Origin: Mangrovimicrobium sediminis | GTDB taxonomy: Bacteria > Pseudomonadota > Gammaproteobacteria > Pseudomonadales > Halieaceae | Direction: 5' to 3' | DNA: 64,000 nt | NCBI RefSeq assembly: GCF_004745945.1 | Contig: NZ_SRLE01000012.1 | Coordinates: forward strand, 1-64,000 | Shown: piece after piece, positions 54,460-62,720 of the stretch | How positions within the stretch are numbered: position 1 is the stretch's first letter | How the letters are laid out: the number at the start of each line of letters is the position of its first letter | The notes under the pieces: generated by a model | What the model was told of the DNA's origin: nothing | Seen by the model: the letters and a program-made list of their open reading frames with translations, nothing else | Databases searched by the model: none | Program-made: the position numbers and the translations under genes

Positions 54460-55659
54460 ATGCACCAAAAGAACAGGTCGACGGGGCAGTGGGTGCGTGC
54501 GGTTGGCGCTTTGCTGCTGGCCTGCGGTGCCTTCGGTGCGTTCGCCGAACCGCCCTTCGTCCGAAACGGCGTCGCCGGCTTCGTGGTTGCCGACCTCGAG
54601 TATGCCCTGGCCGAGGATGCGGAAATCACCGGCGCCTGCCCTGACGGGATGTCGCTGAACCTGGCCGAAATCTACGCGCGTACACCTGCAGGCCAGCGTC
54701 GGGATGGGGAATCCGAAACCGCCTATGGCGATCGCCTGAAGGCAGCGGCGGGGCAACTCGGCACCGCGCCGGACGGGCGCAACCTGTGCATGTACCCGGA
54801 GATCGCCGCGCCCGATACCCACTTTCGCACGGTGGAGCGCGACGATATCCCGGTGCCCGGCATCGATCTCGACGGCGCGGTTTCCACCGGCGATTTCATT
54901 GCGCCCGACGGCGCGGCCGGCGTGGACAACCAGTTCTACCGGGTGGTCGGCTGCGCGCGCTCCTTCCAGTCCTCCGGCCTGTCCAACGAGTTCACTATCG
55001 AGATGCTCTCCGGCGCCTGGGCGATTCTCATCGACCTGTCGGGCGTGGACGATATCCGCAACGATGACGCGGTGACCGTGGGCCTGTACGCCAGCGCCGA
55101 CCCCATCGACGTCAACGCCAACCGCAAGGCACTCGCCTACGCCACTTACGCCATGGACCAGGACCCGCGCTTTCGCGCCACCGCCAGCGGACGCATCCGC
55201 GACGGCGTGCTCACCACCGAGCCGGTGGACGTGCGTTTCCATACCGTGGTCAACAGCCTGCGCCTGGAGCGGCCGCTGGACGCGGCGCGGCTGCAGGCGA
55301 CGCTCGCGGAGGACGGCACGCTGAGCGGCTACCTCGCGGGTTTCACGCCGGTGGAGGAGCTGTACGACTACCAGTTCGGTTACCGCAACGGCCGCGGCGG
55401 CGACGGCGAACTCGCGCCCGAGGCGCGGCGCGCGGGCACCGCCAATGGCGCGGCCTTCGTGCTCGGCCATACCTGTCACGGCGTGTACCAGGCACTACAG
55501 CGCCATGCCGACGCAGAGCCGGACCCGGTCACCGGTCACTACACCGCCATCTCCACCCAGTACCGCTTCGAGGCCATTCCGGCCTTCCTCGTGGATATCG
55601 AAACGCGCAGTACGAACGCCGAACTGGCCGCGGGCAAAGGAGGCAGCCATGCACCGTGA
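54460..55659 (+). CDS. Secreted protein of unknown function in cytochrome/DUF1592/DUF1552 operon
   Basis: A 399-residue protein (ATG at 54460; a GTG just before it is also possible) with a TGGAGGT site. The signal peptide ends near GAFAEPP. I do not recognise the family. The mature protein has four cysteines (GACPDG, NLCMYP, VGCARSF, HTCHGV), possibly two disulfides; none forms a CxxCH heme site. It is rich in acidic residues and beta-like segments. It overlaps the DUF1592-type gene by 11 bases, so it is made with it and probably works with it. Confidence 0.7.
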   Translation: MHQKNRSTGQWVRAVGALLLACGAFGAFAEPPFVRNGVAGFVVADLEYALAEDAEITGACPDGMSLNLAEIYARTPAGQRRDGESETAYGDRLKAAAGQLGTAPDGRNLCMYPEIAAPDTHFRTVERDDIPVPGIDLDGAVSTGDFIAPDGAAGVDNQFYRVVGCARSFQSSGLSNEFTIEMLSGAWAILIDLSGVDDIRNDDAVTVGLYASADPIDVNANRKALAYATYAMDQDPRFRATASGRIRDGVLTTEPVDVRFHTVVNSLRLERPLDAARLQATLAEDGTLSGYLAGFTPVEELYDYQFGYRNGRGGDGELAPEARRAGTANGAAFVLGHTCHGVYQALQRHADAEPDPVTGHYTAISTQYRFEAIPAFLVDIETRSTNAELAAGKGGSHAP

Positions 55660-57358
55660 CACAGGATGCACAGCGCGTCGGTTGCGCGGCGGCGCCCTCG
55701 CGCTGTTGCTGTTGCCGCTGGGCCTGGCGCTGCCGCTGGGCGGCTGCGGCGAAGGCGATAGCGTGCGTGGTGAACCGCCACCCGTGGGTGGCCCGCCGCT
55801 GGTGCGCCGCCTCACCGAATCCCAGTACCGGGCGACGCTGGCCGACGTGTTCGGCCCCGAGACGCCGGTGCTGGCGCGTTTCGAGCGCGGCATCCGCTCC
55901 CACGGGCTGGTGGCGGTGGGCACCAGCGAGGCGGGCATCTCGCCGTTCAGCGTGGAGCAGTACGCGGCGGCAGCCATCGGTGTGGCCGACGCGGTACTCG
56001 CGGAGGATCGGCGCGCGGCCACGGTGCCCTGTGAACCGCGCTCCGCGCAGGAGTTCGATGCCGCCTGCGCCACGCATTTCGTCGAGCGCTACGGCCCGCT
56101 GCTGCTGCGCCGGCCGCTCACGCCGGCCCAGGTCGAACGCTTCGTCACAGCGGCCGGCGAGGGCAGCGCGCAGATGGGCGGCTTCTACGCCGGGCTGAAA
56201 TACGCGCTGATCGGCATGCTCACCGCGCCGGAATTCCTGCTGCGCATCGAGCGCACCCGGCCGGACCCGCAACATCCGGGGCTGCGGCAACTGGATGCCT
56301 GGTCCCGCGCCGAGCGGCTCAGTTACTTCCTCACCGACTCGACACCGGACGCCGAGCTGCTGCGCGCCGCCGGCGCCGGCGAACTGGAGACGCGCGAGGG
56401 GCTGGCGCGACAGGTGGACCGGCTGATTGCGTCGCCGGCCTTCGCGCGTGCGGTGCGCGCCTTCTTCGCCGACATGCTGGAGTTCGATGAACTCGACGAC
56501 GTGGTCAAGGACCTGGAGATCTACCCGGCCTTCGATTCCGAGGTGATCGCCGACGCCCGCGAGCAGACCCTGCGCGATATCACCCGCGTGTTGATCGAAC
56601 GCGACGGCGATTACCGCGACCTGTTCACCCTGCGCGAGACCGCGCTCACCCGGCCGCTTGGCGTGGTCTACCGCCTGCCGGTGGCCACGCGCCACGGTTG
56701 GGAGCTCGGCGAGTTCCCGGCCGAGGGCGGCCGTGCCGGCATCCAGAGCCATATCTCCTTCCTCGCCCTGCACGCGCACCCCGGGCGCTCCTCGCCCACC
56801 CTCCGCGGAGAATCCATCCGCGAGATCTTCCTCTGCCAGGACGTGCCGGACCCGCCGGCCAACGTTAACTTCAGCCTGGTGCAGGACGACGCCAACGCGG
56901 CCATGCCCACCGCCCGCGACCGGCTGGTGGCCCACCGCACCGAACCGGCCTGCGCCGGCTGCCACAAGATCATGGACCCGCCGGGCCTGGGGCTGGAGAA
57001 CTTCGACGGCCTGGGCACCTACCGCGAGCGCGAGAACGGCGCGGCCATCGACGCCAGCGGCGAGCTCGACGGCGTGCCGTTCAGCGACCCCGGCGAATTC
57101 GCGCAGGCGCTGCGCAACCACCGGGAGACCCCCGTGTGCCTGGCGGAAACCCTCTACCGCTACGCGGTCGGCCGCGACACGGTTTGGGACGAGCGCGCCT
57201 ACATGGACTACCTGGTCGAGCGGTTTGCCGCCAGCGGTTACCGGGTGCCGGCGCTGATGCGCACCATCGCCCTCAGCGACAACTTCTTCGCCATCGCACC
57301 GTCCGCCGAAGCGGGCACGACGGCCAGCGTGGCCCAACACGGAGGCAACGAATCGTGA
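55649..57358 (+). CDS. DUF1592/DUF1588/DUF1585-type c-heme lipoprotein
   Basis: A 569-residue protein. The start at 55649 has an AAAGGAGG site and a lipoprotein signal ending LPLGGC. RLTESQYRATLADVFG is the opening signature of this planctomycete-cytochrome-like family (DUF1587-1595 group). A central DUF1592 region (about 140-300) is followed by a DUF1588 region with the single CAGCHK heme site near residue 434 and the typical MDPPGLGLENFDGLGTYR. A DUF1585 tail follows (AVGRDTVWDERAYMDYL). The family is assumed to be periplasmic electron-transfer proteins; no activity is known. Its stop overlaps the DUF1552 start (GTGA). Confidence 0.83.
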   Translation: MHRDTGCTARRLRGGALALLLLPLGLALPLGGCGEGDSVRGEPPPVGGPPLVRRLTESQYRATLADVFGPETPVLARFERGIRSHGLVAVGTSEAGISPFSVEQYAAAAIGVADAVLAEDRRAATVPCEPRSAQEFDAACATHFVERYGPLLLRRPLTPAQVERFVTAAGEGSAQMGGFYAGLKYALIGMLTAPEFLLRIERTRPDPQHPGLRQLDAWSRAERLSYFLTDSTPDAELLRAAGAGELETREGLARQVDRLIASPAFARAVRAFFADMLEFDELDDVVKDLEIYPAFDSEVIADAREQTLRDITRVLIERDGDYRDLFTLRETALTRPLGVVYRLPVATRHGWELGEFPAEGGRAGIQSHISFLALHAHPGRSSPTLRGESIREIFLCQDVPDPPANVNFSLVQDDANAAMPTARDRLVAHRTEPACAGCHKIMDPPGLGLENFDGLGTYRERENGAAIDASGELDGVPFSDPGEFAQALRNHRETPVCLAETLYRYAVGRDTVWDERAYMDYLVERFAASGYRVPALMRTIALSDNFFAIAPSAEAGTTASVAQHGGNES

Positions 57359-58698
57359 ACAAAACCTCCCGGCGCAGTTTCCTGCGCAGCGCGTTACACG
57401 GCAGCCTGCGCGGCGCCGCCATTGGCGTGGGCCTGCCCATCCTCGACAGCATGCTCGGCGACAGCGGCCGCGCCTTCGCCGCCACCGGGCAGCGTATCCC
57501 GGTGCGCTTCGGCACCTGGATCTGGGGCTGCGGCTTCATCCCGGAGCTGTGGGTGCCGCGCGAGACCGGCCGCGACTACGCGATGCCGGCGCACCTGGCG
57601 CCGCTGGAACCCTACCGCGACAAGCTGGCGATTCTCAGCGGCTACGACGTCAAGCTCGACGGCGTGCCTAACAAACCCCACGTGACCGGCTGCCTCGGCC
57701 TGCGCACCGGCATCCCGGTGCCCAACGACGAGGTCAAGGCGCCGACCCTGGACGTGCTGATCAGCGGGGTCATGGGCGGCGGCACGCGATTTCGCTCCAT
57801 CGAGGTCAGCACCTCGGGCATCCAGCGCTCCTACTCGTTTCGCGGCGCCGGCGCGCCCAACCCCAGCGAGGTGTCGCCGCTGGCGCTGTACCAGCGCATT
57901 TTCGGCGAGGGTTTCCAGAACCCCAACGCGGCGCAGTTCGTGCCCGACCCGCACTACATGGTGGAAAAGAGCGTGCTCTCCGCGGTGCAGGAAGATCGCC
58001 AGCGGCTGATGCGGGAAGTCGGCGCCGCGGATCGCCACCGCCTGGAGGAGTACTTCACCTCGATCCGCGAATTGGAACAGAAGCTCGCCCTGCAGTTGCA
58101 GCCGCCGGCGCCGGTGGAGAACTTCCAGATGCCCGAGGCCCCGCCGGAAACCGGGCAGGACCCGACCATGGAGAACGTGCTGGAGAACCACCGGCTGATG
58201 GCCGGCCTGCTGGCTCGCGCCCTGCAGTCGAACCAGACGCGGGTGTTCAACGTGTTGCTTTCGGACACCGCCTCCAACCTGCGCCGGCCGGGTACCACCT
58301 CGACCCATCACACGCTCACCCACGAAGAGCCGGTGGACCCGGAACTGGGTCACCAGAGGCAGGTCGCCTGGTTCGCCGAGCGCAGCATGTTCGCCTGGAA
58401 AGACTTTCTCGACGCCCTCTCTGCCATCCCCGAGGGCGACGGCACGCTGCTCGACAACTGCGTGGTGCTGGCCCACTCCGATTGCTCGGTGGCCAAGGCC
58501 CACGCGGTGGAGGGGATTCCGGCGATGATTGCCGGCAACGGCGGCGGCCTGGTGAAAACCGGCTTTCACCTTGCCGGCAATGGCGACCCGATCAGCCGTG
58601 TCGGGCTGACCCTGCAGCAGGCCATGGGGGTGCAGGTGGAGCGCTGGGGTACGCTGTCCATGGAGACCAATCGCAGCGTGGGCGAACTGCTCGGTTGA
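57355..58698 (+). CDS. DUF1552-family Tat-exported protein
   Basis: A 447-residue protein starting at GTG 57355, which overlaps the previous stop by four bases (GTGA) with a GGAGG site. The N-terminus TSRRSFLRSALHG is a twin-arginine export signal, so it probably folds with a cofactor or metal before export. The body matches DUF1552 (FGTWIWGCGFIPELWVP, LSGYDVKLDGVPNKPH, later VVLAHSDCSVAKAHAVEGIP). DUF1552 is regularly encoded next to DUF1592-type proteins, and the family has resemblance to alkaline-phosphatase-like/DUF1501 proteins. Function unknown. It ends the GH2-cytochrome operon. Confidence 0.83.
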   Translation: MNKTSRRSFLRSALHGSLRGAAIGVGLPILDSMLGDSGRAFAATGQRIPVRFGTWIWGCGFIPELWVPRETGRDYAMPAHLAPLEPYRDKLAILSGYDVKLDGVPNKPHVTGCLGLRTGIPVPNDEVKAPTLDVLISGVMGGGTRFRSIEVSTSGIQRSYSFRGAGAPNPSEVSPLALYQRIFGEGFQNPNAAQFVPDPHYMVEKSVLSAVQEDRQRLMREVGAADRHRLEEYFTSIRELEQKLALQLQPPAPVENFQMPEAPPETGQDPTMENVLENHRLMAGLLARALQSNQTRVFNVLLSDTASNLRRPGTTSTHHTLTHEEPVDPELGHQRQVAWFAERSMFAWKDFLDALSAIPEGDGTLLDNCVVLAHSDCSVAKAHAVEGIPAMIAGNGGGLVKTGFHLAGNGDPISRVGLTLQQAMGVQVERWGTLSMETNRSVGELLG

Positions 58699-58706
58699 AG
58701 GGTGAC

Positions 58707-58727
58707 GCGGCGCCGGTCAGGCGCCGC
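58707..58727. terminator. GC-rich hairpin between convergent operons
   Basis: A perfect 8-bp stem (58707-58714 with 58720-58727) and 5-base loop lie between the DUF1552 and hydrolase stops. A T-tract is lacking, so termination in either direction is uncertain. Confidence 0.5.
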
Positions 58728-58737
58728 GCATTCGCTA

Positions 58738-60891
58738 TCAGTCTTTGACTACCACGCGCACGCGGGCGAGGTTCTGCACGCGGGCAAACGGTGTCGCCGC
58801 ATCGCCGTTGCGCTGGCTGGCCACCCGCAGTACCGGGAAATAAGTGCCCGGACTGTCGAAGCTCACGGTCTTTTCCAGCTCGAACCTGTTACGCGGGAGA
58901 GCGCCCGCTGGCAGTTCGGCGCGCTCGGCGAAGTTCCCTGAGCCGTCCAGGTCCCACTGCGCGGCGACGATCTCTCCGGTGCCCGGCGGTACATCGACCA
59001 GCGCACGGAGCGTCACTTCCTGCCCAGCAGCCACCTCGGCGCGAGCGCCGCCATTGGCGGACAGCCGCGCCACCGGCTGCACACCACGGCGCGCCGCGGC
59101 GGTTGCCGGCACCACGACCTGGCCATCCTCCAGGCGGTAGTCGGTGTTCGCCGGGGGCTCGACGCCGCGCTCCACCCAGGCGCTGAGGTCGCGCAGCGCC
59201 TGCTGCAGTACGCCGATGTAGCTGACCGTATGGGTTGGCTCCTTCTGTTCGGTAAAGTCGCCGTGGTTGGCGTGGTCGGTCATCCAGATGCGGAAGTGGT
59301 CTGCGGCCTTGTCGCCGAGTTGTTGCTCCACCTGACCCCGGTACCAGTCGCCCTGCCAAGGGAAGGCCTCGGTGTCGTGCAGGTTTTCTACCAGGATCAT
59401 CTTGCCGCCGAAACTGCCGGTCATCTGCGTACCGGTGGCGCCGCGAGCCATCAGCGGGCCGAGGATGTTGCGCTGTGGGTAGATGGGTTCGCCGTCCGCA
59501 TTGCGGAACTGGTCCCATACCGTGTACTCCGGCCCCGGCACCTGGTGGCGGTGGTAGGTCTGTACGGCGAGGAAGCGCCGGTTGTCCACGTGCAGTTTAT
59601 CACCGGCCCGGAGGCCGGCGAGAGCCCGGCTGGCGGTGTCGTCGAGCACCACGTAGCCGTGCTGGATGTCGGTGACGATAAACGCCTTGTCCTTCGCAGC
59701 ACCGCTAGCGACGGTGATGTCCGCGCCGAGCAGGCGCCCGTCGAAGCCTTCTTTCAGCTGCAGGGCGACCGGCAGTTCCGCGCTGGCTTCACCCTGGGCG
59801 GTTCTCCAGGCGTCGTCGGCGCGGCCCTTGGGGGTGCCGGCCAGGGTCTTGATATCCAGCCCCGCGCGCTGCGCCCCGGCCAGGTCGAGTACCGCGGCGA
59901 CCTCGGTGTCGCTGTTGACCAGGGCGGCCTTGAGCGAGGGCGAGCCATCCTTGCCTTCATAGCCGGGCTGGTTCCAGAAGTCATCGAAGTAGGTGGGGTC
60001 CATCATGCCGACGATGGGGAAGATGATGGCGAAGGCGTGCAGGCCCAGGTGCTCGTGCAGCTGCCAGCCGGCGGGAGGGAAGCCCATGCGGGTGGCCTCG
60101 CGCAGGGCGGCCTGTTGCTCGGCGGTAAGGTCGTCGTAGGGGCTGGCCGCCGCGCCCACGTCGAGGCGGTCGGCGATCATCGGCAGGTCGTCGCCCAGCA
60201 CGCGCATGGCGTAGGTGCGGATGGTGAAGACGTTGGGCAGGGCCATGGGCGAGCCGAGCACGTAGGGTACGGCGCCGTCCCACACGCCCTCGGTGTTCTC
60301 CATGCCGGCCACGGTGCGGAAGGCGCCGCCACTGCCGCCGAAGGCGTAGCCGTAGGGACGTTCACCGCCGTAGATCTGCCGCGCGATATGTCGCGAGAAC
60401 TGTGCCGTGGCAGCGTTGGCGCGAAACGCGCCTATGGTCGGGTCGGTGCCCGGGGCGACCGCGCCGCCGCCGTTGGTCTCGATGAAATAGCCGCCGCTGT
60501 CGATGGCGAAGCCGATCCTGTCGCTCTCGCCGGTTTGCCCCTGGGACAGGTTTTCGCTGTCCGGCACCGGGGTGATGTACTGGAAGAAGCGGCCCTGGTA
60601 TTGCTTTGCCGGCGGAAAGTACAGGGAGAAGCGCGCGCCGGTATCGGTGAAGCCGCCGTGCACGTAGCGGTGGCGAACAGGTACGTCGCGCCACTCGTCG
60701 ACATCCACATAAGGTTGCTGGAACATGGCATCGGCGAAGTTGAATCCCGCGCTGTCGATAGCGCGTTCCTGCACCGCAGTGTCAGTGGCATGGACGACGC
60801 CGGCCAGCAGCGTCAACGCCATGCACAGGCCGGGCAGGGCGCGACGCAAGGGTGCCAGCATGCTGTGGCGACGTTGGGACAGGGTAATCAA
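58738..60891 (-). CDS. Secreted alpha/beta-hydrolase-like protein with C-terminal PKD-like domain
   Basis: A 717-residue exported protein. The start is placed at TTG 60891 because AAGGAG lies 8 bases before it; an ATG at 60861 is the alternative. The signal peptide ends near GVVHATD. The catalytic-like region has YGYAFGGSGGAFRTVAGME (a GxSxG nucleophile elbow) near residue 180, and the HANHGDF segment may hold the histidine, recalling tannase-like esterases. The last 120 residues form a PKD/immunoglobulin-like domain (QWDLDGSGNFAE, SPGTYFPVLRV). It is the last gene of the TRAP operon, 32 bases after dctM, and may release acyl or aromatic groups from a glycoside. Confidence 0.72.
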   Translation of the reverse strand: MITLSQRRHSMLAPLRRALPGLCMALTLLAGVVHATDTAVQERAIDSAGFNFADAMFQQPYVDVDEWRDVPVRHRYVHGGFTDTGARFSLYFPPAKQYQGRFFQYITPVPDSENLSQGQTGESDRIGFAIDSGGYFIETNGGGAVAPGTDPTIGAFRANAATAQFSRHIARQIYGGERPYGYAFGGSGGAFRTVAGMENTEGVWDGAVPYVLGSPMALPNVFTIRTYAMRVLGDDLPMIADRLDVGAAASPYDDLTAEQQAALREATRMGFPPAGWQLHEHLGLHAFAIIFPIVGMMDPTYFDDFWNQPGYEGKDGSPSLKAALVNSDTEVAAVLDLAGAQRAGLDIKTLAGTPKGRADDAWRTAQGEASAELPVALQLKEGFDGRLLGADITVASGAAKDKAFIVTDIQHGYVVLDDTASRALAGLRAGDKLHVDNRRFLAVQTYHRHQVPGPEYTVWDQFRNADGEPIYPQRNILGPLMARGATGTQMTGSFGGKMILVENLHDTEAFPWQGDWYRGQVEQQLGDKAADHFRIWMTDHANHGDFTEQKEPTHTVSYIGVLQQALRDLSAWVERGVEPPANTDYRLEDGQVVVPATAAARRGVQPVARLSANGGARAEVAAGQEVTLRALVDVPPGTGEIVAAQWDLDGSGNFAERAELPAGALPRNRFELEKTVSFDSPGTYFPVLRVASQRNGDAATPFARVQNLARVRVVVKD

Positions 60892-60923
60892 AGCGCTTTC
60901 TCCTTGTGGTTTTTCACGGGGTG

Positions 60924-62222
60924 CTAGATCAAGCCGAAAGTCCGCGGCAGCCATTCGCTGAGCGCGGGCACGTAGGTGATCAACAGCAGGATGACGAACA
61001 TCGCCACGTACATCGGCAGCAGCGGCCGCACCAGGGCGGCCATGTTGGAGCGCGCGATACTGCAGCCGACAAACAATACGCTACCCACCGGCGGTGTGCA
61101 TATGCCGATACACAGGTTGAGCACGATGACGATGCCGAAGTGCAGCGGCGACATGCCCATGGCGGTCACCACCGGCAGGAAAATCGGCGTGAAAATCAGG
61201 ATCGCCGGGGTGATGTCGATAAACGCGCCGACCAGCAGCAGGATCAGCGTGATGATCATCAGGATCACCAGCGGGTTGTCCGACAGGCCGATGAAAAAGC
61301 TGCTCATTTGCTGCGGGATGTTTTCGTAGGAGAGCATCCAGGACATCGCGCTGGAGGCGGCGACCAGGAACAGCACGATGGCCGAGGTCTCCGCGGTCTT
61401 CAGCAGGATGCCGGGCAACTCGGCGGGCCGCACCTCCCGGTACACCACCGTCGACAGGAACAGCGCGTAGAGCACGGCGATGCCGCTGGCCTCGGTGGCG
61501 GTAAAGATGCCGCTGACGATGCCGCCGATGACGATGACGATGAGCAACAGGCTGGGCAGGGCGTCCAGCAGGCGGCGCAGGGTCTCGCGGGCCGGCGTGG
61601 GCGCGGACACCGGGTAGCCGTGGCGTATCGCGTAGAACGCGCCGATGGCCATCAGCGACAGGGCCAGCAGGATGCCCGGCACGTAGCCTGCGATGAACAG
61701 CGCGGCGATGGACACATTGCCGCTGGCCAGCGAGTAGATGATCAGCACGTTGCTGGGCGGGATGAGCAGGCCGGCGGTGGAGGAGGCGGCGGTCAGCGCC
61801 GCGCTGAAGTTGCGATCGTAGCCCTCCTTTTCCATGGCCGGCACCATGAAGCCGCCCATGGCCGAGGCGGAGGCCACCGCGGAACCGGAGATGGCGCCGA
61901 ACAGCGTGGTGGAAAGCACGTTGACCAGGGCCAGGCCGCCGGGCAGGGTGCCGATCAGCGCCTTGGCCAGCTCGATCAACCGGTGGGCGATGCCGCCGCG
62001 TCCCATGAGAATGCCGGACAGGATGAACAGCGGTATCGCCACCATGGTGAAGCTGTTGATGCCGCTGACCATGCGCTGGGCCACGGTGGTGACGGCGACG
62101 TCGAAACCCATGGTGAACAGCATGGCGGCGAGGGTGGCCGCGGCGATACCGATGGCGATGGGCGCATTGAGCAACAGCAGCAGCGTGAACACGCCCAGCA
62201 GGACCAGTGCGGAAATGCCCAC
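60924..62222 (-). CDS. dctM: TRAP transporter large permease, DctM
   Basis: A 432-residue inner-membrane protein with about twelve helices, the ion-driven channel of a tripartite TRAP transporter. Typical blocks are IPLFILSGILMGRGGIAHRL, LIPPSNVLIIYSL and GICTPPVGSVLFVGCSIA. The start is GTG at 62222, 6 bases after the dctQ stop. Sequence style is close to TRAP systems for C6 sugar acids, but family sequence alone does not fix the substrate. Confidence 0.95.
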   Translation of the reverse strand: MGISALVLLGVFTLLLLLNAPIAIGIAAATLAAMLFTMGFDVAVTTVAQRMVSGINSFTMVAIPLFILSGILMGRGGIAHRLIELAKALIGTLPGGLALVNVLSTTLFGAISGSAVASASAMGGFMVPAMEKEGYDRNFSAALTAASSTAGLLIPPSNVLIIYSLASGNVSIAALFIAGYVPGILLALSLMAIGAFYAIRHGYPVSAPTPARETLRRLLDALPSLLLIVIVIGGIVSGIFTATEASGIAVLYALFLSTVVYREVRPAELPGILLKTAETSAIVLFLVAASSAMSWMLSYENIPQQMSSFFIGLSDNPLVILMIITLILLLVGAFIDITPAILIFTPIFLPVVTAMGMSPLHFGIVIVLNLCIGICTPPVGSVLFVGCSIARSNMAALVRPLLPMYVAMFVILLLITYVPALSEWLPRTFGLI

Positions 62223-62228
62223 GGCCGC

Positions 62229-62717
62229 CTAGCTTCCCTGTTCCGGCGCGCGCGTGCGATCGCGCAGGGCGAGGCAGTAGAACACCATGAGCGCACCGCT
62301 CAGCGGCAGCACGCTGTACACATAGCCCATGGGAATGCCCAGGGCAGCGGACGTCTGCTGCAGCTCCAGCGTGAGCCAGACCAGTTGCCCGCCGCCGTAG
62401 CCCAGCACCAACGCGGCGAAGGCGATGGTAACCGTGTCGATCAACAGGGCCGCCAGGCGCTGCGCCGCGGGCGACAGTTTCTGTGTCAGCAGGTCCAGGC
62501 CCAGGTGGGAGTTGTGGCGGTAGGCGTAGCAGCCGCCCAGCAGGCCGATCCAGATGAGCAGGAAGCGGGCGATTTCCTCGGTGTAGGAGCTGGGGTCATT
62601 GAGGGCGAAACGCGAGGTCACCTGCCACAGGATGTTCACCACCAGCGCGGCCATGCACAGGATCAGCACCGCGTTGACCAGGGTGTCGATGTAGCGGACC
62701 ACTGGCGAACGCGGCAC
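62229..62717 (-). CDS. dctQ: TRAP transporter small permease, DctQ
   Basis: A 162-residue protein with four membrane helices, the small subunit that pairs with DctM. Family traits include NILWQVTSRFALNDPSSYTEE and ARFLLIWIGLLGGCYAYR in the first half. The start is GTG at 62717, 3 bases after the dctP stop, so the genes are tightly linked. Confidence 0.92.
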   Translation of the reverse strand: MPRSPVVRYIDTLVNAVLILCMAALVVNILWQVTSRFALNDPSSYTEEIARFLLIWIGLLGGCYAYRHNSHLGLDLLTQKLSPAAQRLAALLIDTVTIAFAALVLGYGGGQLVWLTLELQQTSAALGIPMGYVYSVLPLSGALMVFYCLALRDRTRAPEQGS

Positions 62718-62720
62718 GGT

